Of a stretch of 64,000 nucleotides of DNA, positions 8,896 through 18,622 are shown piece by piece (within the stretch, counting starts at the first letter, position 1; the number at the start of each line of letters is the position of its first letter). The notes under the pieces were generated by a model. It saw only the letters and a list, made by a program, of their open reading frames with translations. It searched no databases and was not told the DNA's origin. Origin of the DNA: Clostridia bacterium (GTDB lineage Bacteria; Bacillota; Clostridia; Oscillospirales; Acutalibacteraceae); the NCBI GenBank assembly GCA_017513245.1, contig JAFXGK010000003.1, positions 43,826 to 107,825 of the forward strand. Direction: 5' to 3'. Made by a program: the position numbers and the translations under genes.

Positions 8896-10701
8896 ATGAT
8901 CTGTAAAAATTGTGGCAGCGAAATGGCCGATGATATGCGCTTTTGTGATAAGTGCGGTACAGCGGTAGACGCAGCCGAAACCAAAGAACCCGTAACAGAA
9001 GAACCGGTTGAGGAGGTTACTCCCGCACCCGTAGAGGAACCGACCGAAAACGAAACCACCGCAGCACCCAAGAAGGGCGGCAAGGGGCTTAAAATAGTAG
9101 CCATAGTGCTTGCAGTTTTAATTCTCCTCGGCGGTGTCGGCTTCCTCTTTAGAGATAAGATTACCGGCTTATTCGTTGGTATGTCTTCTCCCACCGAGCA
9201 GCTTCAGTACACCTACAGCCGTGCGGCCGGTAATTTAACAAGCGGTCTTGTAAGCACCGTTGAGTCTACCTACGGCAGATACACCGGCGACTATACACTC
9301 GAGGGCAACCTGACTGTTTCCGCATCGGATGAGATGCTCGCTCTCGCAGGTATTGATGATTACATCGATGCTAACGAAGTAACCATCGCATACAAAACAG
9401 CCACCGACGGCGATATTATGTACGTAAACCTCAAGGCACTGGTTGGCAAGGCCGAACTTTTGACAGCCGACGTTTACGTTGATACCAAAAACAGCGCAGT
9501 TTTAGTATCGCTTCCCGGCATCATAGACGAAACCTTAAAGATTGACCTTTCGGTACTCGAAGGTTTAATGGAAACCGATGAGATTTTGGGCGTTAACTAC
9601 AACGTACGTGACGTTGACCTCTTAGACGGCTATTCGATTGATTCTAACGATTTCTTAGGCTATCTTGAACTCCTTGGCCTCGATTCTGACGAGCTGGTTG
9701 ATGCTTTGGTCGAGCTTCTCCCCGACGAGGAGACTATGGAGAACATAATCGTTGCCGTTGTTGAGGCAGCATTCAAGGAAATCACCGATGTTTCTGATGC
9801 CAAGGCAGAGTTTGATGCCTACGGCGTAAAGCAGACCGCAACCTGCTTAAAGGCAAAGGTTACCGAGAAGACCGTTTTAAATATGGCTAAGTCGGTTCTT
9901 AACGAGGTTCGTGATAATAAGGACATCAAGGCATACCTCAGCGAGGTTATGGATGAGGTCGGCGAGCTCTTCGAATTAGATGCGCTTATGCCCAAGGCTG
10001 ATGATATCTACAAGGAATATCAGGCAGCAATCGACGGTCTTTTGGCCGAAATCCCCGCTGCCGAGACCGCAGACGCTGTTCTCTTCGAACTCAACACCTG
10101 GGTTAACGGCGACTACGAAATTCTCGCTGCCGAACTTGTTGTTCCCGGCACAGACGGCGGCACAATCTTCCTCGGCAACGCTGTAAACGGCGCAGATGCA
10201 GGTATTGAATTCTCGGCTATCGGCGCCGACGGAACCGAGCTCTTCGTATTCGGCGGCAAGTACACCGAAAAGGACGGCAAGGTAACCGGCGAGTTCAAAC
10301 TCACCGCAGACGAAATGGATATAATCACAGCCAAGCTTATCGACTTCTCCGAAGAAAAGGGCGGCACCATTGTTCTGGCCTTCTCTGAAGATATCGGCAA
10401 GGAAATGGAATACGATATGGGCTTTGATATTTCCGATTACGCCCTTAAGCTGGCCGTAGCGGCAGAGTCTTCCAATAAGGCGGTCGCAACAGTTGCCCTC
10501 ACCGACGCTAAGGATATCGAAAAAGAGCACGTAAGCGTTAACCTCAGCGAAAGCTACAAGGACGGCGCCGACGTAACCGTACCCAAGTACGATACCGAAG
10601 ACGTTGAGGAATGGGCAAGCGGACTCGATGTTTTCGAGGTAATTAAGCGTTTGGGCGATATCGGCATAAGCCAGGAGGCTCTTGCATATCTTTTCTCATA
10701 A
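8896..10701 (+). CDS. Zinc-ribbon membrane-anchored protein with large external domain
   Basis: 601 residues. The N-terminus holds a zinc ribbon, C3-x2-C6 ... C17-x2-C20 (CKNCGSEMADDMRFCDKCGT). A Glu/Pro/Thr-rich linker follows (residues ~28-55), then one membrane helix at ~66-85 (LKIVAIVLAVLILLGGVGFLF). The remaining ~500 residues are acidic, rich in Asp, Glu, Ala and Val, and should be outside. This cytosolic zinc ribbon / membrane helix / external domain layout is common in Firmicutes (zinc-ribbon domain proteins). The external part matches nothing I recognise. ACGGAGG precedes the ATG. Only 22 bases separate it from the ABC transporter behind it, so co-transcription is possible. Confidence 0.75.
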   Translation: MICKNCGSEMADDMRFCDKCGTAVDAAETKEPVTEEPVEEVTPAPVEEPTENETTAAPKKGGKGLKIVAIVLAVLILLGGVGFLFRDKITGLFVGMSSPTEQLQYTYSRAAGNLTSGLVSTVESTYGRYTGDYTLEGNLTVSASDEMLALAGIDDYIDANEVTIAYKTATDGDIMYVNLKALVGKAELLTADVYVDTKNSAVLVSLPGIIDETLKIDLSVLEGLMETDEILGVNYNVRDVDLLDGYSIDSNDFLGYLELLGLDSDELVDALVELLPDEETMENIIVAVVEAAFKEITDVSDAKAEFDAYGVKQTATCLKAKVTEKTVLNMAKSVLNEVRDNKDIKAYLSEVMDEVGELFELDALMPKADDIYKEYQAAIDGLLAEIPAAETADAVLFELNTWVNGDYEILAAELVVPGTDGGTIFLGNAVNGADAGIEFSAIGADGTELFVFGGKYTEKDGKVTGEFKLTADEMDIITAKLIDFSEEKGGTIVLAFSEDIGKEMEYDMGFDISDYALKLAVAAESSNKAVATVALTDAKDIEKEHVSVNLSESYKDGADVTVPKYDTEDVEEWASGLDVFEVIKRLGDIGISQEALAYLFS

Positions 10702-10723
10702 ACTGATTTAACGGAGAAAAACA

Positions 10724-11398
10724 GTGAAAATCGAGATAACCGGTGTTTCCAAAAAGTTTGGAAAAAAGGAAGTACTTAAAAACCTTTCATTCACTGCCGG
10801 GAGCGGGCAGTTTATCGGTATCCTCGGTGAAAACGGAAGCGGAAAATCAACCTTTTTCAGCATCGTAACAGGGCTTTTAAAGGGTAACGGCACCTTTTTG
10901 TGTGACGGCACCGATTTGCTCCGCGACAGTAAAACCCGTGCAAAAAGGGTGGGCTTTGTTCCGCAAAGCCCACCCCTTATCGGGGAACTCACCGCAAAGG
11001 ATAATTTAAAACTTTGGTATTCGAAAAAAGATATGCTGCACTCTTTGGAGTGCGGCTTTTTAAAACTGCTTGGAATCGATGAGTTTTTAAACACCCCCGT
11101 TTCCAAGATGTCGGGCGGAATGAAAAAGCGTCTTGCCATCGGCTGCGCAATTTCCCACAGCCCCGATATATTATTTTTAGACGAGCCTTGCTCGGCGCTT
11201 GATTTGCCCTGCAAGGAACGCATATACGCCTACCTGCGTGAGTTTACCGCAGGCGGCGGCATTGTGGTAATGGCAACCCACGATATTTACGAACTCGTCC
11301 TCTGTCACGACGTGTACGTACTGCGTGACGGAGCGCTAAAGCTTTATAGCGGCAGCCGCGATATCAAAAGCCTCGTGGAGCAGATGAACCATGCGTAG
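10724..11398 (+). CDS. ABC transporter ATP-binding protein (ABC-2 exporter)
   Basis: 224 residues with a complete nucleotide-binding domain: Walker A GENGSGKST (residues 35-43), Q-loop FVPQSPP, signature MSGGMKKRLAIG, Walker B ILFLDEP followed by CSALD, and switch His in MATHD. The GTG start at 10724 follows ACGGAG. It energises the two ABC-2 type permeases encoded next; its stop overlaps the start of the first by eight bases. The substrate is unknown. ABC-2 exporters of this build move peptides, antibiotics or polysaccharides. Confidence 0.9.
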   Translation: MKIEITGVSKKFGKKEVLKNLSFTAGSGQFIGILGENGSGKSTFFSIVTGLLKGNGTFLCDGTDLLRDSKTRAKRVGFVPQSPPLIGELTAKDNLKLWYSKKDMLHSLECGFLKLLGIDEFLNTPVSKMSGGMKKRLAIGCAISHSPDILFLDEPCSALDLPCKERIYAYLREFTAGGGIVVMATHDIYELVLCHDVYVLRDGALKLYSGSRDIKSLVEQMNHA

Positions 11399-12638
11399 CT
11401 TTGGGCGATATCTTTTGGCGCAGTCGAAACGGACGGTAAAGCTTTTTCCCGCGATACTCTCGTTCACACTCGTTTTGGTGTTGGCCGTTTCGATACTGCT
11501 TTTCGGCCTTTTCGGAAATCATTCTTCCAAAGAGGCAAATATGCGCGTCCGTATCGGCATAGTCGGCAACCTTAAAAATTCCTATCTTGATATAGGTGTT
11601 GCCGCGCTTAAGAGTATGGATACCTCGCGGTATTACATCGAGTTTATCGAACTTGACGAGTCGGAAGCCCGCAAGCGTCTGTCGACGGGTGACATTAAGG
11701 GATACGTAAATATTCCCGAAGGCTTTGTCGATTCGGTGGCCGACGGCGGCGATATGAAAATGACCTACGTTATGGGCAATAGTCCTGCCGTACTCGGCAC
11801 ACTCGTTATGCAGGAGATTGTCGATATAATAGGCGATATTCTGGTAGATGCTCAGTGCGCTACCTACGGCTATACCGACCTTTTATATAAGGCCGATCTC
11901 ACCAGAAACGTTCGCCACAAGCTGATGACCACGCTCACTATTGAGTACGTTGATACCGTTCTCTCGCGTGAGCAGTGGTACGATATTCACGAGCTCGGCT
12001 TCAGCAGCGGACTGTCGTTCGAGGGCTATTATACCTGCTCGTTTTTGGTGCTTATGTTCCTGCTTTGGGGTACGGTTTGCATAAATCTGTTAGTAAAACG
12101 CACGCTTTCATTACAGCGTGTGCTCTATTCGAGAAGAAGCGGAGCCGTTGCCCAAACTCTGGCCGAGTATATACCGTTTTTCGGCGTGCTGGCGGTCGAA
12201 CTTACGTTGCTTTTGGTTGGCGCAGGAATTGCATTTCGCGGCCACCGTCTTCCCGATTTTCTGCCCGAAATCGGCGGAATATTCGGATTTTTGAAAATCG
12301 CAGTTTTATTACTGCCGGCCGTGCTGTTGATATCGGCACTGCAATATATGCTCTATTCGCTCACCAAAAACGTTATCAGCGCGGTACTGCTGCAAATTCT
12401 TTCTATGATTGCGCTTTCCTACATGGCGGGACTTTTCTATCCGCTATACAGCCTTCCGCAGGCACTGCAGACAATCGCACCCTACCTGCCTACCGGCGCC
12501 GCATTCAACTATATAAGCGGCGTTTTAACCGGCAGTGCGAGTATTTCTTCGGCCGGAGGAACGCTTTTGTACGCGGTGGTATTTTTAGCGCTTGCAGCGT
12601 TTATTCGCAGCGTAAGACTGAGAGGTAGCCGCGTATGA
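11391..12638 (+). CDS. ABC-2 type transporter permease
   Basis: 415 residues. One N-terminal membrane segment (residues ~20-42), an external loop of ~190 residues, then five or six C-terminal segments: the ABC-2/YhgE-like permease layout. The loop contains AALKSMDTSRYYIEFIELDESEARKRLSTGDIKGYVNIPEGF, the substrate-loop pattern seen in Firmicute ABC-2 permeases. It overlaps the ATPase gene before it and the second permease after it (four bases), so the three are translationally coupled. Confidence 0.85.
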   Translation: MRSFGRYLLAQSKRTVKLFPAILSFTLVLVLAVSILLFGLFGNHSSKEANMRVRIGIVGNLKNSYLDIGVAALKSMDTSRYYIEFIELDESEARKRLSTGDIKGYVNIPEGFVDSVADGGDMKMTYVMGNSPAVLGTLVMQEIVDIIGDILVDAQCATYGYTDLLYKADLTRNVRHKLMTTLTIEYVDTVLSREQWYDIHELGFSSGLSFEGYYTCSFLVLMFLLWGTVCINLLVKRTLSLQRVLYSRRSGAVAQTLAEYIPFFGVLAVELTLLLVGAGIAFRGHRLPDFLPEIGGIFGFLKIAVLLLPAVLLISALQYMLYSLTKNVISAVLLQILSMIALSYMAGLFYPLYSLPQALQTIAPYLPTGAAFNYISGVLTGSASISSAGGTLLYAVVFLALAAFIRSVRLRGSRV

Positions 12639-13783
12639 AAAATCTGAAACGACTGCTTTTCTGGTACTGGGCGCTTAATAAGCGACTGCTTAAAAAACCG
12701 AGTTTTCTTATAATTTTGTTGCTCATTCCGCTTTTCACTCTTTTTGTGTCGCAGGCGGCAGAAAAGGGAAGTGGCTTTGTGGAAATCGCGGTGGTGGCCC
12801 TCGATAAGGAGGATGCGCTTGCCGCCGATATCATATCCGAAATCAAGGAGGGCAACCGCATAGCCGTCGTACGCGAGTGCGACACCGAAGAAGAGGCAAA
12901 AGCCCTGCTCGAAAAGGGCGAAATCGATACCGCGTGGGTAATTCTCGACAACCTGAAAGAGCGTGCGGCAAGGCTCGCAGACGGCAAAAAGGAAAAATTC
13001 GCTCGCGTCTATTTCGCTGAGGACAATACCTTCGTTCGCGCCTCACGCGAAAAGCTTATGGGCGAGCTTTTCCCCATAATCTCCTATGAGATTTATCAAA
13101 ATGCGGCACTAAAGCTTCCGCTTTCGCCCGAGGATTCCTCCGGCGAATCTTTGCTCGAAATATATAACAGTTATAGAGAAGGCGAGTCACTTATCGAATA
13201 CGGTTATGCCGATTCATCGCAGGCGTTGCCCGACGGCTCCGATTATATAACCGCGCCGCTTAAGGGCTTGCTCTGTGCAGTAATTTTGCTTTGTGGCTTG
13301 GCTGCGGCGCTTTACTTTAATTCGGATGACCGAGAAGGCACGTTCTGCAATCTTACGGCAGGTCGCCGCGCGGCGGTTTATTACTTCAATAACCTTGCCG
13401 CAGTAAGTATGGCAGGACTCTTTGTAAGCGTAGCATTTATGCTATCGGGCATATACACCTCGTTTTGGCGCGAGAGCCTTATGATGCTGCTTTATATATT
13501 TGCATCGGCAGGCTTTTGTATGTTGCTCGGCTCCTGCCTTAAAACACCGAGCAGACTTTCGGTTGCAATGCCCATCGTGCTGATTTTATCGGTTGCGCTG
13601 AGCCCCGTATTCTTTAACCTTAAGGTAATTCCCGCGCTTCAGTCGCTGTTGCCGATCTACAGCTACCTCTACGGCGTAAATGATCTTCGCTTGGCTTGGG
13701 GACTGTTGCTTCTCGGCATCGCATACGCAGCAGCGGCATTTTATATCTACGTTTATAAAAATAAGGGTTATATCAGAAAATAA
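12635..13783 (+). CDS. ABC-2 type transporter permease, second subunit
   Basis: 382 residues with the same layout as its neighbour: N-terminal membrane helix (~22-38, FLIILLLIPLFTLFVS), a long external loop (~45-205) and about six C-terminal helices. The loop contains EGNRIAVVRECDTEEEAKALLEKGEIDTAWVI, parallel to the first permease, so the two are diverged paralogues likely forming a heterodimer. It is the last gene of the operon before a bidirectional terminator. Confidence 0.85.
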   Translation: MKNLKRLLFWYWALNKRLLKKPSFLIILLLIPLFTLFVSQAAEKGSGFVEIAVVALDKEDALAADIISEIKEGNRIAVVRECDTEEEAKALLEKGEIDTAWVILDNLKERAARLADGKKEKFARVYFAEDNTFVRASREKLMGELFPIISYEIYQNAALKLPLSPEDSSGESLLEIYNSYREGESLIEYGYADSSQALPDGSDYITAPLKGLLCAVILLCGLAAALYFNSDDREGTFCNLTAGRRAAVYYFNNLAAVSMAGLFVSVAFMLSGIYTSFWRESLMMLLYIFASAGFCMLLGSCLKTPSRLSVAMPIVLILSVALSPVFFNLKVIPALQSLLPIYSYLYGVNDLRLAWGLLLLGIAYAAAAFYIYVYKNKGYIRK

Positions 13784-13817
13784 AAAACGCTCAGGCAGAA
13801 GCCTGAGTGTTTTTTTA
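13783..13817. terminator. Bidirectional terminator between ABC operon and araC-type gene
   Basis: AAAAAACGCTCAGGC, loop AGAA, GCCTGAGTGTTTTTTT. U-runs on both strands serve the converging permease and AraC genes. Confidence 0.88.
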
Positions 13818-13818
13818 T

Positions 13819-14652
13819 TTAACGGTAGCGCTTTGGCGAAGTTCCCTTGTATTTTTTAAAGGTCTTTATAAAGTATGAAACGTCGTTAAACCCGCAGGCG
13901 AAGGCCGTTTCGGTGATGTTCCTGTCACCGTCGGTCAGCATCTCGCAGGCACGCTCTATGCGATAGTAATTAAGATAATCAATAGGCGTTTTATTAACCA
14001 TCTCCCTAAAAAATCGGCAAAAATACTTGGGTGACATTTCTATTCTTTCGGCCAACTCGCCGAGGGATAGGGGGGAACTATAGTTATCGTGCATATAGCG
14101 AAGCACGTTTTTAAGTTTTACTATTCGTCTATATTCGTTAGGCTCAAAAACCTTTTGGTCGGTTAGATATCCGCCGCCTATGAGAGATGCGAGCAATTGG
14201 TAGGTGAGCCCCTTAACCTCGAGTTCATACCCCATTTGCTTACGCCTCATTGCCGAAAACATCTTTAGAATAATATCGGAAATATTATCCTGCCTTCCAA
14301 AACTTCGAGTCAGTCTTCCGGCCTCTAAAAGGCCGTATACCGCCTCGGACATTTCCGAATTGTCCAAAAGCCCCCGAAGATCAAAAACCAAACACTCGTA
14401 AACGGCGTTTTCGGGACTGCCGCCGTGCACCGTGCCGCCCTGCAACAGAGCGCACTCACCGCCCTCAAGCACCGTTTCCTCGCCGTCGAGCGATAACCGA
14501 AACCTACCTTCTGAGACCGTGATAAGCTCATATTCGGTGTGCCAATGGAAGGGCATTTCGTAACGTGGGTGACTTTGGTCTACAAAATGATATTCTATGG
14601 GAAAAGCAAAACTGCCGCGCAACTTTTGTTCGTGAAAGGCTGTATTAATCAT
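13819..14652 (-). CDS. AraC-family transcriptional regulator
   Basis: 277 residues from the ATG at 14652 (MINTAFHEQKLRGSF), chosen because TTGGAG sits seven bases upstream; the frame stays open further upstream, but that part is unlike the family. The N-terminal half is a cupin sugar-sensing domain (HPRYEMPFHWHTEYELITVSEGRFRLSLDGE). The C-terminal ~100 residues hold two helix-turn-helix units (LSLGELAERIEMSPKYFCRFFREMVNKTPIDYLNYYR and ITETAFACGFNDVSYFIKTFKKYKGTSPKRYR). It is divergent from the fucose isomerase gene with a ~110-base shared gap, so it probably controls that gene in response to L-fucose or a related sugar (inference). Confidence 0.9.
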   Translation of the reverse strand: MINTAFHEQKLRGSFAFPIEYHFVDQSHPRYEMPFHWHTEYELITVSEGRFRLSLDGEETVLEGGECALLQGGTVHGGSPENAVYECLVFDLRGLLDNSEMSEAVYGLLEAGRLTRSFGRQDNISDIILKMFSAMRRKQMGYELEVKGLTYQLLASLIGGGYLTDQKVFEPNEYRRIVKLKNVLRYMHDNYSSPLSLGELAERIEMSPKYFCRFFREMVNKTPIDYLNYYRIERACEMLTDGDRNITETAFACGFNDVSYFIKTFKKYKGTSPKRYR

Positions 14653-14761
14653 AATAACACTCCAAAAGTGAATTTTGTTATATTTTTTACCATTATACAA
14701 CGAGAAAAAACCAAAAATCAATGATAAAATAATACTAAAATCATTATTTGGAGTTGATGAT

Positions 14762-16564
14762 ATGCAAAAATCAAGGCTTATAGGCGGATATCCCGTAATA
14801 GGAATACGTCCAACCATTGACGGACGCAGAGGCGTTTTGCAGGTTCGCGAATCGCTCGAGGCGCAAACTATGGGAATGGCTATGGCCGCAAAAGAACTTT
14901 TTGAGCGCGAGCTTCGCTATTCAAACGGCGAGCCCGTAAAGGTCGTTATAGCAGATACCACCATCGGCCGCGTGGCAGAATCAGCCGCCTGCGCCGAAAA
15001 ATTCAGAAAAGAGGGGGTTGATATAACCCTCACCGTAACCCCCTGCTGGTGCTACGGAGCTGAAACAATGGATATGGATCCGCATACCATTAAGGGCGTT
15101 TGGGGCTTTAACGGTACAGAGCGGCCGGGCGCCGTGTATCTCGCGTCGGTGCTGGCAACCCACGCGCAAAAAGGTCTGCCCGCGTTTGGAATATACGGTC
15201 ATGACGTTCAGGATATAGACTGTGTCGAAAACATACCCGAGGACGTAAAGGAAAAACTGCTTCGTTTTGCCCGCGCGGCGGTGGCGGTGGCTACAATGCG
15301 TGGAAAATCATACCTCCAGATAGGCTCAATCTGTATGGGTATCGGCGGCTCGATAATTGATACCGATTTTATAGAAGATTATCTTGGAATGCGCGTGGAG
15401 TCGGTCGATGAGGTTGAGATTATACGCCGTATGACCGAAGGTATTTACGATAAGGCTGAGTTTGATAAGGCACTGAAATGGGTTAAAGAAAACTGCATCG
15501 AAGGTTTTGATAAAAACCCCGAGGAGCTTCAAAAAACGCGCGGTCGCAAGGATGAGGACTGGGAATTTGTCGTTAAGATGATGATTATTATTAAAGACCT
15601 CATGAACGGAAACGAAAATCTACCAAAGGGCTGTGAGGAGGAAAAGGTTGGCCATAATGCCATTGCCGCGGGCTTCCAGGGCCAGCGCCAGTGGACCGAT
15701 TTTTACCCCAACTGCGATTTCCCCGAGGCAATGCTTAACACCTCGTTTGATTGGAACGGCGCGCGTGAACCGTATGTTCTCGCCACCGAAAACGACGTTC
15801 TTAACGGCCTTGGTATGCTGTTTATGAAACTGCTTACCAACCGTCCGCAGATGTTTGCCGACGTCCGTACCTATTGGAGCGGCGAGGCCATAAAGCGCGT
15901 GACCGACTATGATATCGACGGAATCGCCAAGGAAAACGGCGGTATTATACATCTTATCAATTCGGGCGCATGCTGTCTGGATGCCTGCGGCGAGGCGCGT
16001 GACGGCGACACCCCTGTTATGAAGGAATGGTACAACGTAACCGAGGCTGACCAAAAGGCGATAATGAACGCAACGACCTGGAACTATGCCGACCTCGGAT
16101 ATTTCCGCGGCGGCGGTTATTCCTCTCGCTTCGAAACTAAGGCGCAAATGCCCGTAACAATGATTAGATTAAACCTTATAAAGGGTCTGGGCCCTGCACT
16201 GCAGATTGCCGAGGGCTGGACGGTAGCCCTGCCCGAAAAGGTTGGCGATGCGCTTTGGAAGAGAACCGACTATACCTGGCCCTGCACTTGGTTTGTACCG
16301 CGTTGCGACGGTAATGAAGGAAGCCCGTTCTGCACCGCATACGACGTTATGAACAATTGGGGAGCAAACCACGGCGCCATAAGTTACGGTCACATCGGTG
16401 CCGACCTTATAACCCTTTGCTCGATGCTCCGCATCCCCGTAAGTTTACATAATGTTCCCGAGAAGGATATTTTCCGTCCTGCTGTGTGGAATGCCTTCGG
16501 AATGGATAAGGAAGGCGCCGACTACCGCGCCTGCCAAAACTTCGGCCCGTTATTTAAAAAATAA
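14762..16564 (+). CDS. fucI: L-fucose isomerase
   Basis: 600 residues, full family length. It converts L-fucose to L-fuculose in the cytoplasm, a Mn2+-dependent step of mucin-sugar use. Recognised by [29 protein letters not shown] at the N-terminus, [47 protein letters not shown] with the metal-binding acidic residues (E and D of the central domain), and a C-terminal [19 protein letters not shown]. The ATG at 14762 follows TTTGGAG. It also acts on D-arabinose in relatives. It is monocistronic here, ends at a strong terminator, and is the last chromosomal gene before the integrated element. Confidence 0.95.
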   Translation: MQKSRLIGGYPVIGIRPTIDGRRGVLQVRESLEAQTMGMAMAAKELFERELRYSNGEPVKVVIADTTIGRVAESAACAEKFRKEGVDITLTVTPCWCYGAETMDMDPHTIKGVWGFNGTERPGAVYLASVLATHAQKGLPAFGIYGHDVQDIDCVENIPEDVKEKLLRFARAAVAVATMRGKSYLQIGSICMGIGGSIIDTDFIEDYLGMRVESVDEVEIIRRMTEGIYDKAEFDKALKWVKENCIEGFDKNPEELQKTRGRKDEDWEFVVKMMIIIKDLMNGNENLPKGCEEEKVGHNAIAAGFQGQRQWTDFYPNCDFPEAMLNTSFDWNGAREPYVLATENDVLNGLGMLFMKLLTNRPQMFADVRTYWSGEAIKRVTDYDIDGIAKENGGIIHLINSGACCLDACGEARDGDTPVMKEWYNVTEADQKAIMNATTWNYADLGYFRGGGYSSRFETKAQMPVTMIRLNLIKGLGPALQIAEGWTVALPEKVGDALWKRTDYTWPCTWFVPRCDGNEGSPFCTAYDVMNNWGANHGAISYGHIGADLITLCSMLRIPVSLHNVPEKDIFRPAVWNAFGMDKEGADYRACQNFGPLFKK

Positions 16565-16569
16565 AACAA

Positions 16570-16604
16570 AAAAAGACAACCATCGAAAGATGGTTGTCTT
16601 TTTT
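16570..16604 (+). terminator. Intrinsic terminator of fucI
   Basis: AGACAACCATC, loop GAAA, GATGGTTGTCT, then TTTTT. Perfect 11-bp stem. Confidence 0.92.
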
Positions 16605-16647
16605 GGCACCCCCAGTAGGAATCGAACCTGCATCTAAGTCTTAGGAG
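16604..16647 (-). tRNA. 3' half of a tRNA-Arg(CCU) gene (attachment-site remnant)
   Basis: On the minus strand the sequence reads anticodon loop CTCCTAA (CCU anticodon), stem strand GACTT, variable AGAT, T-arm with loop TTCGATT, acceptor strand TGGGGGT, discriminator G and an encoded CCA. No matching 5' acceptor strand or D-arm follows, so it is a fragment, as left by integration into the 3' half of a tRNA gene. The T-stem has one A-C mismatch. The intact tRNA should lie at the far end of the element. Confidence 0.8.
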
Positions 16648-16671
16648 TAAAACCGAGACGTTTTCTCCTAA
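16641..16671. other. Candidate recombinase core site (attL)
   Basis: TTAGGAGTAAAAC and GTTTTCTCCTAA form an almost perfect inverted repeat around a six-base centre CGAGAC. Two ~12-bp arms flanking a 6-8 bp crossover region is the architecture of tyrosine recombinase core sites. The left arm lies in the tRNA anticodon loop, so integration would swap the tRNA 5' half at this point. Confidence 0.6.
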
Positions 16672-16753
16672 TACGGTTTGGTCTATCACGACGCTGAAAA
16701 CCCTTGATATTACTGGGTTTTCTAACGAACACGATATTTTTTCGTGGCTCGTA

Positions 16754-16809
16754 TTCCTGCTAATATCTGCTGATGTTTCGAACTCCTATTAGCAAGAAAT
16801 TAGCAAGAA
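16754..16809. repeat. Possible arm-type binding repeats near attL
   Basis: TTAGCAAGAA occurs twice with 11-bp spacing (16789-16798, 16800-16809). A related inverted copy, TTCCTGCTAAT, lies at 16754-16764. Position inside the element next to the core site suits Int/Xis arm sites. The remaining non-coding stretch 16672-16890 shows no gene. Confidence 0.4.
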
Positions 16810-16900
16810 CGGCTCCCGCAAGGGTGCTCATATTTCAAAATTTGCCTATATATTATAACACAAATTAGGTTAAATTTCAATACTTCAACGCGAAAAAGCG

Positions 16901-16938
16901 GCGGCACGGATTTCATTGATTTCCGTGCCGCTGTTTTT
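16901..16938 (+). terminator. Strong hairpin before the first ICE gene
   Basis: GCGGCACGGA pairs perfectly with TCCGTGCCGC, followed by TGTTTTTATT. It may insulate the ICE from read-through from the chromosome or serve as a leader terminator for the gene at 16962. Confidence 0.65.
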
Positions 16939-16961
16939 ATTGCAAGAAAGGAATGTTTGTT

Positions 16962-18098
16962 ATGTCAGAATATCAATTAGAAATAAAACAAGTCGTGGAC
17001 TATCCGCGTTGCCGTATTTACAGACAGTTTATTCAAATGCTTCTCAGTGAAAAGAATATCCGTGTCGGCGGCACATCCGGACTGTTCTACTATACTGTCC
17101 TCTGCTGCTACGCCAATTTCCGCACCTCATATAAAAGAATTGACGGTATCAGTTATACGATCCGTCCGGGCGAATGGCTTTGCCGCATCAGTGAGGTGTC
17201 GGAATGGTTCCGCACACGATTTCATCATCAAGCAGTCGATATATTAAAAGAACTGCAGGAACGCCACCTCATAACCTATACTATTCTCGGACGCGGTAAG
17301 CTCGTCAAATTTAAGATTAACGGCTGGGCTCGTAATAACCGTGTACTTGACTATAATGCTCCCTGCCAAAAGGAATCGGGCTTTTTCTTTCTCCCAATCT
17401 CAACCGCCAATGAATTAGTCGGCTGCGGTAAGTGTTCGGAAATGGATGCCCTTTTGGATATGTGGATCAATACCGTATATAACGATACGCAGGTGCAAGG
17501 ATCTGAAACCGGACCTGTTGTATATATAAGAGATGGCAGCGGCAGTCCACTTGTTGGATATGCGGAACTCGCAGAGCGCTGGGGCATTTCCAAAGCAACA
17601 GTTGCCCGTTTCTTAAAGAAACTGCGTGAAATGGACTTTATTGAAACACTTTCATTCCCCGGAACGCACGGTACTGCCATTTACCTACGTCGCTATCTTT
17701 CGACAATGTTCGAGATTTCCGATGTAATGATTGATAAGGATGAAGTTGCTATGGCACTTAATATCAAACTTGATCTGCCTGAAGACGAACAGAACGAGTG
17801 CGAATTGCCACCCGAAGTCAGCGTTTCAAAATATCTCTCCGGCGTTTCAAAATCGCACATTACCGTGGTACTGCAAAAAGTGGCAAAAATCCTTGCGGCA
17901 CAAGGGTTTCCGTGCTGTTCCTGCCCTCAGATTCAGTATAAGTTATTACCCTTATCCCCTGATTGCCAGGAAGCAATTTTAGTACCTACAGATATTACGA
18001 AGGAAGGTGAACTAAGGTTTTTGCTGGTTATGTCCTGTAACGATGCAAAAGAGATCTTCCGGTTTGAAATACGCTTGTTGAAAGGAGATTGCCAATGA
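16962..18098 (+). CDS. Winged-helix protein, replication-initiator/regulator-like, first ICE gene
   Basis: 378 residues from the ATG at 16962, picked over the ATG at 16953 because AAGAAAGGA is ten bases upstream of 16962. Two winged-helix-like regions are visible: residues ~40-110 (LFYYTVLCCYANF...GEWLCRISEVSEWFRTRFHHQAVDILKELQERHLITYTILGRGKLVKFKI) and ~190-240 (GYAELAERWGISKATVARFLKKLREMDFIETLSFPG). The arrangement is like replication initiators or plasmid regulators of the RepA/HTH type, but no catalytic motif is visible. It overlaps the next gene by four bases, so the two are coupled. A regulatory role on the transfer promoter at 18669 is plausible. Confidence 0.6.
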   Translation: MSEYQLEIKQVVDYPRCRIYRQFIQMLLSEKNIRVGGTSGLFYYTVLCCYANFRTSYKRIDGISYTIRPGEWLCRISEVSEWFRTRFHHQAVDILKELQERHLITYTILGRGKLVKFKINGWARNNRVLDYNAPCQKESGFFFLPISTANELVGCGKCSEMDALLDMWINTVYNDTQVQGSETGPVVYIRDGSGSPLVGYAELAERWGISKATVARFLKKLREMDFIETLSFPGTHGTAIYLRRYLSTMFEISDVMIDKDEVAMALNIKLDLPEDEQNECELPPEVSVSKYLSGVSKSHITVVLQKVAKILAAQGFPCCSCPQIQYKLLPLSPDCQEAILVPTDITKEGELRFLLVMSCNDAKEIFRFEIRLLKGDCQ

Positions 18099-18622
18099 AA
18101 AAGATAGTTCCCCTCAATCAAGAGGAAAATCCGCTTTATCACGATACTTTAACCTTGCTCAAAAAGTATAGAGATGTTGTGTGGAGCCTTGAATTGTCGG
18201 TGCAGAGGGTGCGCAGGAAGTTCCAGATCGAGTATGGGAGCAGCATTGAGGACTTTTTGGAGTCTATTTACCGTGCCGGTGTAGATTTTGAGGAAAGTGG
18301 AATCGCTGAACACGCTCAAAGCATAGAAAGAAGCCATAAAATGCTGAAATTAGTTGATAGCTCCTTGGAATTACTGCGGCAAAAGCACAAAAATGGCGAA
18401 ACGTACTATTGGATTCTCTATTACAGCTTTTTCTCGCCGCAAAAGTACAGAAATGCCGAGGAGATCATCGACCAGTTAAGACCGCACATCTTGGATATCA
18501 GCTATCCTACGTTCTATCGACATAGAAAGGATGCTATTGATGCTCTCTCTTCAATCTTGTGGGGGTATTCTTCCCGTGATAGCGTGAATCTGTTACAGGA
18601 ATTTTTCCCAGAAAAGCATTGA
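18095..18622 (+). CDS. ArpU/sigma-like transcriptional regulator
   Basis: 175 residues. The start at 18095 follows AAAGGAG. The C-terminal region (YYWILYYSFFSPQKYRNAEEIIDQLRPHILDISYPTFYRHRKDAIDALSSILWG) has the pattern of ArpU-type late phage regulators and sigma-70 region 4-like helix-turn-helix proteins of mobile elements: a Y-x-L-Y-x-F-F-S-P segment, then the recognition helix with a Y-R-H-R-K-D-A-I motif. Its stop codon overlaps the first copy of the tandem 22-bp repeat upstream of the transfer promoter, so it is a good candidate for the factor acting there (inference). Confidence 0.65.
   Translation: MKKIVPLNQEENPLYHDTLTLLKKYRDVVWSLELSVQRVRRKFQIEYGSSIEDFLESIYRAGVDFEESGIAEHAQSIERSHKMLKLVDSSLELLRQKHKNGETYYWILYYSFFSPQKYRNAEEIIDQLRPHILDISYPTFYRHRKDAIDALSSILWGYSSRDSVNLLQEFFPEKH

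Noticed and set aside
16604-16671. Functional tRNA-Arg gene
   Set aside because: The 5' acceptor strand and D-arm are missing, so only the 3' half is present.
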